Positions 36,860 to 46,569 of a stretch of 64,000 nt of DNA are shown here, one piece after another; the first letter of the stretch is position 1, and every line of letters begins with the position of its first letter. Where the stretch lies: NCBI GenBank assembly GCA_905181585.1, contig CAJIYG010000002.1, forward strand, positions 310,001-374,000, given 5' to 3'. The notes beneath the pieces were generated by a model that worked only from the letters and a program-made list of their open reading frames with translations, made no database searches and had not been told where the DNA came from. The translations under genes and the position numbers were made by a program. This DNA is from an uncultured Flavobacteriales bacterium. GTDB lineage: Bacteria; Bacteroidota; Bacteroidia; Flavobacteriales; BACL11.

Positions 36860-39282
36860 GATCGTATAACTGCTCCTAATTCTTGTTTAAATAAATTCAA
36901 AAGTTTAGACATAACGCTTTCAATAGTCTTATCATTTAAAGTTTTGCTACTATCAGAAAGAATAAAAGAGATTGCATACGATTTTTTATTATCTCCTAAT
37001 TTATCACCTTCATAAACATCAAATAAATTTATTTTCTGAAGTAAATTATTATTTAAACTTTTAGCAATCTTTTCAAATTGACTAAATTGAATTTCTTTAT
37101 TTACAACTAAAGCTAAATCTCTTCTTACTACAGGAAACTTAGTAACTGGCTTATATTTTATATTTTTTGAACTAATTAATTCTAATATTAAATCCCAGTT
37201 AAATTCTGCATATAAAACACTTGACTTAATATTAAAATGATTTAAGATTGAAGAATTAACATTTCCAAAAGATACTATAGTTTGTTTTTTAATCTTATAC
37301 TCCAAACCATTTTGAAAAATACTACTGTTAATATTATTCGATTTAAACTTATTTAAAGCCAAACGATTTAAAATATGATCAACTTTCTCTTTTAAAAAAT
37401 AAAAATCAGCTATAGCATTATCAGAGTTCCAATTTTCTAAAAATTGATTTCCCGAAATAAAAATACTTAAAAATTCATTCTCGATATTTAAATCATCATT
37501 TTTAAAATAAGTTTTACCAAATTCATATAATTTAAGATTTGTATTATTTCTGTTGATATTGTACTTAATAGTTTCTAAGCCTGAAAAAACAGCTGACCTT
37601 CTTAAAACTGACAAATCATTACTTAATGGATTGATAATATTTATATCATTATTTGAGTTAAATTCCTTAATTAAATTATTATAAGATTCTTTAGTTAAAG
37701 AATTATTCATAATTTCATAATATCCATTTGATGAAAGTAATTCTGAGATTAAATTTTTATATCTGTGTGAGTCTATGTTAAGATTAGTAATTATTGAAGA
37801 ATTTAGTTTTAAAGGAATTTTTATATTATTAAAACCATAAATTCTTAAAATTTCTTCAATTACATCTACTTCTCTGTTAACATCAACTCTATATGAGGGA
37901 ATTATTAAATCTAAATAATCTTTTGTTTCATCGGTAATTATAATTTCTAAATTTATAATTATATTCTTTATAACATCTCTACAAATAACTTCTCCAACCA
38001 ATTTGTCTACTGAAGAATAATTTAACTTCACACAACAACCTTCAATCTTTTTTGGATATAAATCAATTATATTTGAAGATATATTTCCACCACAGACCTC
38101 TTTTATCAATAATGCTGCTCTTTTAAGAGCATATACAGTAATATTAGGGTCACTACCCCTTTCATACCTAAAAGAAGCATCTGTATTTAAATTGTGTCTT
38201 TTAGAAGATTTTCTTATTGAAACGGGATTAAAATAAGCAGATTCAAGAAAAATATTTTTTGTTGAGCTAGAAACTCCAGAATCTTTCCCACCAAATACAC
38301 CAGCAATACACATAGGAGCTTTAGAATTACATATCATAAGATCATTAGCATCTAACTTTCTTTCAATATCATCTAAAGTGATAAACAAATCTCCTTTAAT
38401 TGCAGTTTTTATCTGAATATTATTTCCTAATATTTTTTCTTTGTCAAATGCATGCAATGGTTGGCCAGTTTCGTGTAAAACATAATTTGTAATATCAACA
38501 ATATTATTAATTGGATTTACACCTATAGATAAAAGTCTATTTCTTAACCATTTTGGAGATTCTTCAACCTTAAGATCATTAATTGAAATACCAGAATACC
38601 TTGGACAAAGAGTTTCATCTAAAATCTCAACATTAATGTCTGATAAATTATTATCAATATTAAAATCAGCAACAGAAGGAATACAAATATTTAGATTAGC
38701 ACCTTGATAATTTAAAACAGCTTTAAGGTCTCTAGCAACTCCAATATGAGACATAGCATCAGAACGATTTGGAGTTAGTCCTATATCAAAAATAGTATCA
38801 GATTCTATTTCAAAAAATTCAGCTCCAGAGATTCCAACTTTAGCATTTTGATCTAGAATCATAATTCCTTCATGACTCTTTCCTAACCCTAATTCTTTTT
38901 CTGAACATATCATTCCAAAAGAAAGAACTCCTCTAATTTTACTTTTTTTAATTTTAAAAGACTCTTCTCCAGAATATAATAAAGTGCCTATAGTAGCTAC
39001 AGGAACTTTTTGACCAATATCAATATTTGGTGCACCACACACAATCTGTAGACACTCCTTCTCTCCAATATCAACAGTTGTAACATTTAATTTGTCAGCA
39101 TCAGGGTGTTTAGACTTTGTAAGAACTTGACCAATTTTAATTCCATTTAAACCACCACGAATATTCTCATGATGATGAACGCCCTCTACTTCAAGACCAA
39201 TATCAGTAAGAAGTATTGAAATTTTGTCAATTGAAAGATCAATTTTTAAATATTGTTGAAGCCAGTTGTTTGATATTTTCAT
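36856..39282 (-). CDS. pheT: Phenylalanine-tRNA ligase beta subunit
   Basis: Large subunit of the (alpha-beta)2 phenylalanyl-tRNA synthetase, which charges tRNA-Phe. The 808-residue protein shows the full domain series: MKISNNWLQQYL start, an EMAP-like tRNA-binding domain at about 40-150 (VGQVLTKSKHPDADKLNVTTVDIG, IVCGAPNID), the B3/B4 editing domain with IVDITNYVLHETGQPLHAFD, the B5 domain (about 400-475), the catalytic-like core and a C-terminal ferredoxin-like anticodon-binding domain (KFPVVRRDLALVVNKE). pheS is not in the window. A -7 box (TAAATTTG) lies at 39301-39308. Confidence 0.97.
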   Translation of the reverse strand: MKISNNWLQQYLKIDLSIDKISILLTDIGLEVEGVHHHENIRGGLNGIKIGQVLTKSKHPDADKLNVTTVDIGEKECLQIVCGAPNIDIGQKVPVATIGTLLYSGEESFKIKKSKIRGVLSFGMICSEKELGLGKSHEGIMILDQNAKVGISGAEFFEIESDTIFDIGLTPNRSDAMSHIGVARDLKAVLNYQGANLNICIPSVADFNIDNNLSDINVEILDETLCPRYSGISINDLKVEESPKWLRNRLLSIGVNPINNIVDITNYVLHETGQPLHAFDKEKILGNNIQIKTAIKGDLFITLDDIERKLDANDLMICNSKAPMCIAGVFGGKDSGVSSSTKNIFLESAYFNPVSIRKSSKRHNLNTDASFRYERGSDPNITVYALKRAALLIKEVCGGNISSNIIDLYPKKIEGCCVKLNYSSVDKLVGEVICRDVIKNIIINLEIIITDETKDYLDLIIPSYRVDVNREVDVIEEILRIYGFNNIKIPLKLNSSIITNLNIDSHRYKNLISELLSSNGYYEIMNNSLTKESYNNLIKEFNSNNDINIINPLSNDLSVLRRSAVFSGLETIKYNINRNNTNLKLYEFGKTYFKNDDLNIENEFLSIFISGNQFLENWNSDNAIADFYFLKEKVDHILNRLALNKFKSNNINSSIFQNGLEYKIKKQTIVSFGNVNSSILNHFNIKSSVLYAEFNWDLILELISSKNIKYKPVTKFPVVRRDLALVVNKEIQFSQFEKIAKSLNNNLLQKINLFDVYEGDKLGDNKKSYAISFILSDSSKTLNDKTIESVMSKLLNLFKQELGAVIRS

Positions 39283-39338
39283 AAGATTATTAAGTCGCTA
39301 CAAATTTAAATAATGTATTTAATATAAAATATAAAGAT

Positions 39339-40934
39339 CTAAGGATTTACCAACACCTTATTTACAGTTTTAAGATTAAGCATATTTATAGGGTTATTCG
39401 TGAGTCCAAATATATTTTTATGAGAAAAACGTAAAACCTTGTCATAATAAAGAGGAACAATTACAGCATTATCAATAATTATTTTATCCATTTTGTTGTA
39501 ATAATTATATCTTAAATAATCATTATTTTCACTAAGTGCAAGTTGATAAAGCTTATCAAATTCATCATTTTTAAAATGTGTGTAATTTGGACCACTAGGT
39601 GAGAAATTCTTTCCATAAAATAAAGATAAATAGTTTTCTGCATCTGGGTAATCTGCAATCCAACCAGCTCTAAAAAAAGATAATTTTGATGTAGCCATCA
39701 TTTGTCTATTGATGGATGGAGGGTTAACATCAATAACAACATTTAGTCCTAAACCAAGTAATTCATTTTGAATATACTCACATATGTCAAGGTAAGAGGA
39801 TGTTGTTGATAGTCTAATGACACCTAATTCAGATCCAACATTAATCTTTACATCATTTATTAGCTCTCTTGCTAGATCGGGATTATAATTATATCCAAAA
39901 ACTGAATCATTAAATGATGGCAATCCTTTGGGTATAAAACCATTTTCTGCAGGAGTACCAATATTATTTCTAAGAAATTTAAGCATTTTCCTTCTATCAA
40001 AACCGTAATTTATAGCTTGTCTAATTTTTAAAAACTTGGTAGGTGATAAAGTATCTTCCATTAAGAAACCTAAATAAGCAGTATTTAAATATTCTTTCAT
40101 TTGAAGATCAATCAAATTTTTATATTTGGAATTTAAGTAACCATCTTTAGTTAGTAGCTCATCTTTGTAAGAAGCATCTATTCCTGAAAGAAAATCAGCT
40201 TTTCCCATAATAAACTGTAAAAAACCAGCTTGTTTATCTCTTAAAAAAGTAATAGCAACTCCATCTAAAAAAGGAAGACGTTTTCCATCTAATTTTTCAA
40301 AGTAATTTTCAAATTTCCTTAGAACTAATTTTTCATTTTTTTTCCACTTTTGAAATTTAAAAGGGCCAGTTCCAATAGGATTAGAATGAAAATCAATTTC
40401 TTCAACAATTATTTTAGGCACAACAGAGCAATATTGCATAGAGAGAACACCTAAAAAAGCTGGAAAAGAATTTAAAAGTTTTATAACAAAAATAGAATCA
40501 TTTACAGCATAAAATTCAGACACATTGGTCATAACCCATCTTCCTGGTGAGATAATATCATCATCTAATAGTCTAGAAAAAGAGTATTCAAAATCAAATG
40601 CTGTTACTCTCCTATTATGGAGATCTTTAAATAAAAAATGATCATGAAAATACACATCATTTCTTAAAGAAAAAGTATACTCCAAAGAATTAGGTGAAAT
40701 AGACCAACTTTTAGCTATTGAGGGAGTTACGTTAAGGTTTGTATCTAATTGAACTAAACCATTAAAAATTTGTGATGTAGCCCAAACCGAGGCCAAATCT
40801 TTTGCAAATGCTGGGTCTAAAGAATTAATACCTGAGGATTCGTTATACTTAAAAATAGCTAAATGATCAAGATCATTTTTATTATGACAAGAAATAAAAC
40901 AAGTAATTAAGAAATAAAAAAAACAAATTCTCAT
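39339..40934 (-). CDS. ABC transporter substrate-binding lipoprotein, family 5 (oligopeptide type)
   Basis: Periplasmic binding lipoprotein of the DppA/OppA family. The ATG at 40934 is preferred over an in-frame TTG one codon earlier, because a -7 box sits exactly 4 nt before it. Lipobox MRICFFYFLITCFISC, with the lipidated Cys at 16. The mature part has GINSLDPAFAKDLASVWATSQIF, LVQLDTNLNVTPSIAKSWSIS, FDFEYSFSRLLD, FHSNPIGTGPFKFQKW and AGWIADYPDAENYLSLFYG. All fit SBP family 5. No permease or ATPase genes are adjacent, so the partner transporter must be elsewhere. Confidence 0.9.
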   Translation of the reverse strand: MRICFFYFLITCFISCHNKNDLDHLAIFKYNESSGINSLDPAFAKDLASVWATSQIFNGLVQLDTNLNVTPSIAKSWSISPNSLEYTFSLRNDVYFHDHFLFKDLHNRRVTAFDFEYSFSRLLDDDIISPGRWVMTNVSEFYAVNDSIFVIKLLNSFPAFLGVLSMQYCSVVPKIIVEEIDFHSNPIGTGPFKFQKWKKNEKLVLRKFENYFEKLDGKRLPFLDGVAITFLRDKQAGFLQFIMGKADFLSGIDASYKDELLTKDGYLNSKYKNLIDLQMKEYLNTAYLGFLMEDTLSPTKFLKIRQAINYGFDRRKMLKFLRNNIGTPAENGFIPKGLPSFNDSVFGYNYNPDLARELINDVKINVGSELGVIRLSTTSSYLDICEYIQNELLGLGLNVVIDVNPPSINRQMMATSKLSFFRAGWIADYPDAENYLSLFYGKNFSPSGPNYTHFKNDEFDKLYQLALSENNDYLRYNYYNKMDKIIIDNAVIVPLYYDKVLRFSHKNIFGLTNNPINMLNLKTVNKVLVNP

Positions 40935-40938
40935 CAAA

Positions 40939-40946
40939 CAAAATTA
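40939..40946 (-). promoter_or_regulatory. Predicted -7 promoter box (TAATTTTG) for the substrate-binding lipoprotein, leaderless
   Basis: On the minus strand TAATTTTG is followed by TTTG and the ATG at 40934, giving the same 4-nt spacing as the other leaderless candidates. Confidence 0.6.
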
Positions 40947-41104
40947 CAATAATATAGATAACTAAAATTAAGTTTAATATTTTAAAACTATATCAGTTTT
41001 CTATTTTGTATAGTAAAATAATTATATTTTAAATATTATTTAGTTAGTTTAAAAAATCATAATCATATATAATAAATAAGTATTATTGTAAAAAAAATAA
41101 AACT

Positions 41105-42259
41105 ATGTACCCAACTATAAGTCATTTAATTGAAGATGTTTTTGGAATATACATTCCTCTTCCAATACAAACATTTGGTTTTTGGGTAGCTATTGCATTT
41201 CTTGCAGCATCATTTGTTATAAAGATTGAACTTCAAAGAAAAGAAAATGAAGGTTTAGTAAGTATCATAAAAGTTAAAAAGTTAATTGGTGAAAAACTAA
41301 ATTATCTTGAAATAGCTTCTTCACTATTTTTTGGTTTTTTTATTGGTTTTAAACTCTTTGAAGCCATATTTAATTATGGAGATTTAGTTAGTGACCCTCA
41401 AGGGTTTATTTTATCTTTAAGAGGTAATATATTAGGCGGAATTATAATTGCACTTGTTTCTTTTTACACAAAACATAAGGAAAATAAAAAAATAGCATTA
41501 AGCGTGCCAAAACTTATTACAAAAGAAATACATGCATATGAACTAGTTGGTAACATTACTATAATTGCTGCTATTTCTGGAATAGTTGGAGCAAAAATCT
41601 TTCATAACCTAGAAAACATAAATGATTTTTTAGCAGACCCCATAGGACAATTAATTTCATTTAGTGGTTTAACATTTTATGGTGGACTTATTTGTGGGGC
41701 AATATCTGTTATTTTATACTGTAAAAAATATAAAATTAACACACTACATTTAATTGACAGTACAGCTCCTGCCCTGATGCTTGCATATGGGATTGGAAGA
41801 ATTGGATGTCAGATGTCAGGTGATGGTGATTGGGGAATAACAAATTTAAGTCCAAAGCCTGGGTGGCTATCATTTTTTCCTGATTGGGTTTGGAGCTATG
41901 ACTTCCCAAATAATGTTATAAATGCAGGTGTTTATATTGAAGGTTGTACAGGAAGATTCTGCTCCGTACTTCCTCAGCCAGTATGGCCGACAGCTTTATA
42001 TGAAGTAATCATGTGTTTAATTCTATTTGTGATTTTATGGGTGATTAGAAAGAAAATAAAAATTAGTGGTTTATTATTTTGTTTTTACTTAATAATGAAT
42101 GGCATAGAAAGATTCTTTATTGAAAAAATTAGAGTAAATACTGAGTATAATATATTAGGGGGAATTACTCAAGCAGAGATAATATCATTTCTATTAATTT
42201 TAAGTGGAATAGTTTTTTCTATTTTTCTTATAAATAAGGATAGAAAACTTAAAATTTAA
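41105..42259 (+). CDS. lgt: Prolipoprotein diacylglyceryl transferase
   Basis: Transfers diacylglycerol to the lipobox Cys of prolipoproteins in the inner membrane. This is the enzyme needed for the many lipoproteins seen in this window. The 384-residue polytopic protein has ISFSGLTFYGGLICG, the Lgt signature around GIGRIGCQMSGDGDWG, and GIERFFIEKIRVN near the end. It is longer than the E. coli enzyme (291), mainly through inserts around residues 50-65 and 125-145 and a loop with VYIEGCTGRFC, as in other Bacteroidota. The stop shares TTAA (42256-42259) with the convergent symporter gene once that gene's frame is repaired. Confidence 0.95.
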   Translation: MYPTISHLIEDVFGIYIPLPIQTFGFWVAIAFLAASFVIKIELQRKENEGLVSIIKVKKLIGEKLNYLEIASSLFFGFFIGFKLFEAIFNYGDLVSDPQGFILSLRGNILGGIIIALVSFYTKHKENKKIALSVPKLITKEIHAYELVGNITIIAAISGIVGAKIFHNLENINDFLADPIGQLISFSGLTFYGGLICGAISVILYCKKYKINTLHLIDSTAPALMLAYGIGRIGCQMSGDGDWGITNLSPKPGWLSFFPDWVWSYDFPNNVINAGVYIEGCTGRFCSVLPQPVWPTALYEVIMCLILFVILWVIRKKIKISGLLFCFYLIMNGIERFFIEKIRVNTEYNILGGITQAEIISFLLILSGIVFSIFLINKDRKLKI

Positions 42260-43676
42260 TTTTTTCTAATTAGGTATAATCCTGTAAATGTAATTAGTCC
42301 ATTTAAAATTAATAGCTCAAAACCAAAAGGAATATAAATATTTAAGATATAGCATAAAATTGGTGAAGAAATTGCAATAATAGGCACTAATTTATCTTTT
42401 ACATTATACTTTGTAAAAAGTCCAAAAGAAAACATTCCTAATAAGGGCCATATGTATACCCAGCAACTGTGAACAGAGATTTTATAACACTTTGATCATT
42501 TATAGCATTAAATACTAAGATAACAACCAAAAGAACTAAAGACATTAATAAATGGACAAATTTTCTAGTTTTAATTTGTTTAACTGGGTCTTGTTTTTCA
42601 AACTCGATAATATCAACACAAAATGATGTTGTTAAAGATGTTAGTGCCGAATCAGCACTTGAATAAGCTGCAGCAATAATCCCAATAATAAACAATATTC
42701 CTACATAAGATGGTAAACCAGAATTTAAAGCAATATTTGGAAATAACATATCCGCATTTTCAGGTATAATTATACTAAAAGTATCAGAATAAATATATAA
42801 TAGAGCACCAAGGGATAAAAAGATAAGATCTACAAAAATTAAAATAGTGCTAAAAACCATCATATTTTTTTGTGCGTCCTTTAGATTTCTACAACTTAAA
42901 TTTTTTTGCATCTGATCTTGATCTAAGCCAGTCATAACTATAGCCATAAACATTCCAGAGAAAAACTGTTTGAAAAAGTATTTTTTATCAGTCCAATCGT
43001 CAAAAAAGAATGTTTTAGAATAATCTGAGTCACTAATTAAATTAACAACTGAAGAAAAATTTAAATCCATCTTTTGCATTAAAGTGTATGCTATTATTAT
43101 TACTGTAGAAAGCATAAATGTAGTCTGAAGAGTGTCAGTCCATATAATAGTTTTCATACCACTTCTAAAAGTATAAATCCAAATTAATGATATGGTAATA
43201 ATAACCGTAATATAAAATGGAATATTCCAAGACTCAAATACAGCAAATTGTAAAACTGTAGCAATTAAAAAAAGTCTAAATGATGCTCCAATAGTTCTTG
43301 AAAGTAAAAAAAAAGCAGAGCCCGTTTTATAACTACTATAGCCAAACCTATCTCTTAAATATGTATAAATAGAAGTTAATTCTAGTCTATAATATAGCGG
43401 TAATAGCACTCTAGAAACAACAAAATAACCAACAAAAAAACCAAAAACCATTTGTAAGTAAGAAAATTGACTAGTTGCAACCCAGCCAGGAACAGAAATA
43501 AAAGTAATTCCTGACAATGTTGTTCCGATCATTCCATAAGCAATCACATACCACGGAGAGTCTCTATTGCCCAGAAAAAAAGTATCATTACTATCATTTT
43601 TACCAGTTAAATATGAAATTAAAAAAAGCAGAAAAAAATAAGCCGCTATGCAGCTAAGAATAATAGTCGGGTTCAT
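42256..43676 (-). CDS. Sodium:solute symporter (SSS family), 3' part in another frame through one missing base
   Basis: Inner membrane Na+-coupled transporter with the SSS/LeuT fold. The first 412 residues run from MNPTIILSCIAAYFFLLFLISYLTG through FFLGNRDSPWYVIAYGMIGTTLSGITFISVPGW, MTGLDQDQMQKNLSCRN, AAAYSSADSALTSLTTSFCVD to VAGYTYGPY, then a stop. One base further on, the adjacent frame continues GPLLGMFSFGLFTKYNVKDK and two more helices up to a TAA at 42256-42258. The repaired protein has 473 residues, a normal length. The substrate is unknown. A -7 box (TAAATTTG) is at 43693-43700. Confidence 0.88.
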
Positions 43677-43752
43677 AGAATATAATTTATTACAAATTTA
43701 AAATATTTAAATATTGAAATGAGTTATCATTACAATTAATTAATTTTACAAA

Positions 43753-44373
43753 ATGGAATTTCCTTCTGAACTTGTTAAAAACGCTGTTGAACAATTATCC
43801 ACATTGCCTGGAGTTGGAAAAAGATCAGCTCTTAGGCTAGCTCTTCATCTTTTAAAAAAAGATAAAGATCAGGTAGAGAAGTTTGGTTATTCATTTATTA
43901 ATTTGATTAATAATATAAACTATTGCAAAGAATGTTTTACAATTTCTGACTCTGACCTATGTAAAGTTTGCTCTAATCAAAATAGAGATAAATCTATTAT
44001 TTGTGTAGTTGAAGATATTAGAATAATGATGGCTATTGAAAACACTATGCAGTTTAAAGGAGTTTATCATGTTCTTGGAGGATTAATATCACCAATGGAT
44101 GGAATATCTCCTAATGATTTAAAAATTGATGAATTAATAGAAAAAGTAAATGAGGGTATTGCCACTGAAGTTATTTTTGCTTTAAGTAGTACTATGGAAG
44201 GTGATACCACAAATTACTATTTATATAAGAAATTAAAAGATAAGGACATAAAGGTTTCTTCAATCGCTAGAGGTATTGCAATTGGGGACGAACTTGAGTA
44301 TACTGATGAAGTTACTCTAGGTACAGCTTTGTCAAGTAGACTTCCGTATTCAGATAATATTAAAACTAATTAA
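43753..44373 (+). CDS. recR: Recombination mediator protein RecR
   Basis: Helps RecF/RecO load RecA at gaps. The 206-residue protein has the HhH start (AVEQLSTLPGVGKRSALRLALHLL), a four-Cys zinc site (YCKEC and LCKVC), a Toprim domain (IICVVEDIRIMMAIENT, YHVLGGLISPMDGI) and the C-terminal Walker-B-like segment TDEVTLGTALSSR. A near-consensus -7 box (TAATTTTA) followed by CAAA sits exactly 4 nt before the ATG. It is divergent from the symporter gene, an arrangement I have seen described for Flavobacteriia. Confidence 0.97.
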   Translation: MEFPSELVKNAVEQLSTLPGVGKRSALRLALHLLKKDKDQVEKFGYSFINLINNINYCKECFTISDSDLCKVCSNQNRDKSIICVVEDIRIMMAIENTMQFKGVYHVLGGLISPMDGISPNDLKIDELIEKVNEGIATEVIFALSSTMEGDTTNYYLYKKLKDKDIKVSSIARGIAIGDELEYTDEVTLGTALSSRLPYSDNIKTN

Positions 44374-44400
44374 AACGCTTTAAAGTTTAGATAGATTTAT

Positions 44401-44408
44401 TAATTTTG
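44401..44408 (+). promoter_or_regulatory. Predicted -7 promoter box (TAATTTTG) for the E2 acyltransferase
   Basis: Exact TAnnTTTG match 16 nt before the ATG at 44425. Confidence 0.5.
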
Positions 44409-44424
44409 CTAAAAATTTAAAAAC

Positions 44425-45740
44425 ATGGCTAGAGTAGAGTTGATTATGCCCAAGATGGGTGAAAGTGTTTCTGAAGCAACAGTTATTGCTTGGACAAAAG
44501 AAGTTGGCGATATGGTTGAACTTGATGAAACTATAATTGAAATAGCTACTGATAAAGTAGATTCAGAAGTTCCATCAACACATGAAGGAACATTAGTTGA
44601 GAAATTATTTGAAGCAGATGACCTTGTTCAAGTTGGACAACCCTTTGCAATTATAGAAGTTGCTAGTGAAAATGAAACAGCTTCTGATGAAGTTAAAGTT
44701 GATAAAAAAATAGAAGAACCAAAAGAAATTATTAACGAACCTCTTTCTGAAAAACAAGAGGATCAACCTATAATAAAAAATACTGGAGATAGATTCTATT
44801 CTCCACTTGTTAGAAGCATGGCAACAAAAGAAAATATTTCTAATGATGAACTTCAAAAAATAGTTGGTTCTGGAAAAGATGGTAGAGTAACAAAATCAGA
44901 TATGATATCTTTTCTTGAAAATAGAGAAGTTAGTTCAAATAATGAAATCAAAGAGCTAAACAAGTTGAAAAAGTTGTAACTTTAGAAACTCCAACTAAAA
45001 AATCTCCAACCCCATCTATTCAAAATACAGGAGAAACAGAAATAGTTGAAATGGATAGAATGCGAAAGCTTATTTCCGCACATATGACAATGTCTAAATC
45101 CACTTCTGCGCATATCACTTCATTTGTTGAAGCTGATATGACAAATATTGTTAACTGGAGAAATTCAGTAAAAGAAGATTTTAAATCAAGAGAAGGTCAA
45201 AACATTACATTTACTCCTATTATAATAGAGGCAATGGCAAAAGCAGTTAAGGATTTTCCAATGATAAATGTTTCTGTTGATGGCACAAATATTCATATCC
45301 ATAAAAATGTAAATATTGGTATGGCTGCTGCATTACCAGATGGTAATTTAATAGTTCCTGTTATTAAAGAATGTCAAAACAAAAATCTTGTTGGAATAAC
45401 AAAATCTGTTAATGATCTTGCTTCAAGAGCTAGAGGCGGTAATTTAAAGCCAGATGATATACAAAATGGGACTATTACAATGACCAATGTTGGTACATTT
45501 GGCAATCTTATGGGAACGCCAATTATTAATCAACCACAAGTTGCTATAATGGCATGTGGTGTCATTAAAAAGAAACCTGTTGTTTTAGAAACTAAAGATG
45601 GTGATGTTATAGCTATAAGACATATGATGTTCCTTTCTCTTTCTTATGATCATAGAGTTGTAGATGGCGCTCTTGGTGGACAGTATGTAAGAAGAGTTGC
45701 TGATTACTTAGAACAATTTGATACAACTACAATTGTTTAA
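44425..45740 (+). CDS. Dihydrolipoamide acyltransferase (E2 of a 2-oxoacid dehydrogenase complex), broken by one missing base
   Basis: Core E2 subunit. Lipoyl domain at 1-75 with the lipoylated Lys44 in EIATDKVDSEV, then an acidic linker, then an E3-binding domain (FYSPLVRSMATKENISNDELQKIVGSGKDGRVTK), then the catalytic domain with SYDHRVVDGALGGQYV near the end. The frame breaks between 44950 and 44955 in the linker. Adding one A restores a linker reading on through KQVEKVVTLETPTKKSP and a 438-residue protein. No E1 or E3 genes are adjacent. It is probably the branched-chain or pyruvate type, which I cannot separate. Confidence 0.9.
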
Positions 45741-45783
45741 TAACAAATATTATAGTTTAAGACTCTATTTAACTAATAATTAA

Positions 45784-46569
45784 ATGTCATTAAACATAAC
45801 TAGGCCAATTGTTTTCTTTGATCTTGAGACCACAGGAGTTAATATTGTTAAAGATAGAATTGTAGAAATTTCAATTCTTAAAGTATTTCCAAACGGAAAT
45901 AGAGAAAGTAAAACATGGCTTGTCAACCCAACTATACCAATTCCAAATGAAACTACCAAAGTGCATGGGATTACTGATGAAAAAGTAAAAAATGAACCAA
46001 ATTTTAAAGAATTATATTTAGAAATATTTGATTTAATTAAAGATTGTGATTTAGCTGGTTATAATTCAAATAAATTTGATATCCCTCTTCTTGTTGAAGA
46101 ATTTTTAAGATGTGATAAACACTTTAAATTTTCTGATTTTAAAGCAATAGACGTACAAAATATTTTTCATAAAATGGAGCAAAGAACTCTTTCTGCAGCT
46201 TATAAGTTTTACTGTGATAAAGATCTTATAAACGCTCATTCAGCTGAGGCAGATACACAAGCAACATATGAGATACTTCTTGCTCAAATAGAAAAATATA
46301 AAGAATTAAAAAATGATACAAATTTTTTATCTGAATTTTCTCAAAGAGGTGGAAAAAGTATAGATATGGCTGGTTTCATTAAGCTAAATGAAAAAAATCA
46401 GCTCGTCTTAACCTTTGGAAAAAACAAAGGAAGAACATTAGAAGCTATTTATGAAGAAAACCCCGGATATTTCTCATGGGTAATACAAGCTGACTTTCCT
46501 CAATTCACAAAAAATATTCTGAGAGAATTTATCAGTACAATGAAACTTAAAAGAAAATTTGAAAAATGA
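45784..46569 (+). CDS. DEDDh 3'-5' exonuclease, DnaQ-like
   Basis: A 261-residue exonuclease. The DEDDh residues are seen in order: FFDLETTGVN (Exo I), GYNSNKFDIPLL (Exo II) and HSAEADTQAT (Exo III, with His and Asp). After about residue 190 there is a small C-terminal module (LVLTFGKNKGRTLEAIYEENPGYFSWVI), also found alone in other proteins. It is not fused to a polymerase domain, so it is a repair or proofreading-type nuclease. It overlaps the next gene by 4 bp (ATGA). Confidence 0.9.
   Translation: MSLNITRPIVFFDLETTGVNIVKDRIVEISILKVFPNGNRESKTWLVNPTIPIPNETTKVHGITDEKVKNEPNFKELYLEIFDLIKDCDLAGYNSNKFDIPLLVEEFLRCDKHFKFSDFKAIDVQNIFHKMEQRTLSAAYKFYCDKDLINAHSAEADTQATYEILLAQIEKYKELKNDTNFLSEFSQRGGKSIDMAGFIKLNEKNQLVLTFGKNKGRTLEAIYEENPGYFSWVIQADFPQFTKNILREFISTMKLKRKFEK

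Noticed and set aside
40979-41104. Possible small RNA or extra gene in the AT-rich gap before lgt
   Set aside because: No reading frame longer than a few codons, no convincing hairpin and only a mismatched -7 box; nothing supports a feature.
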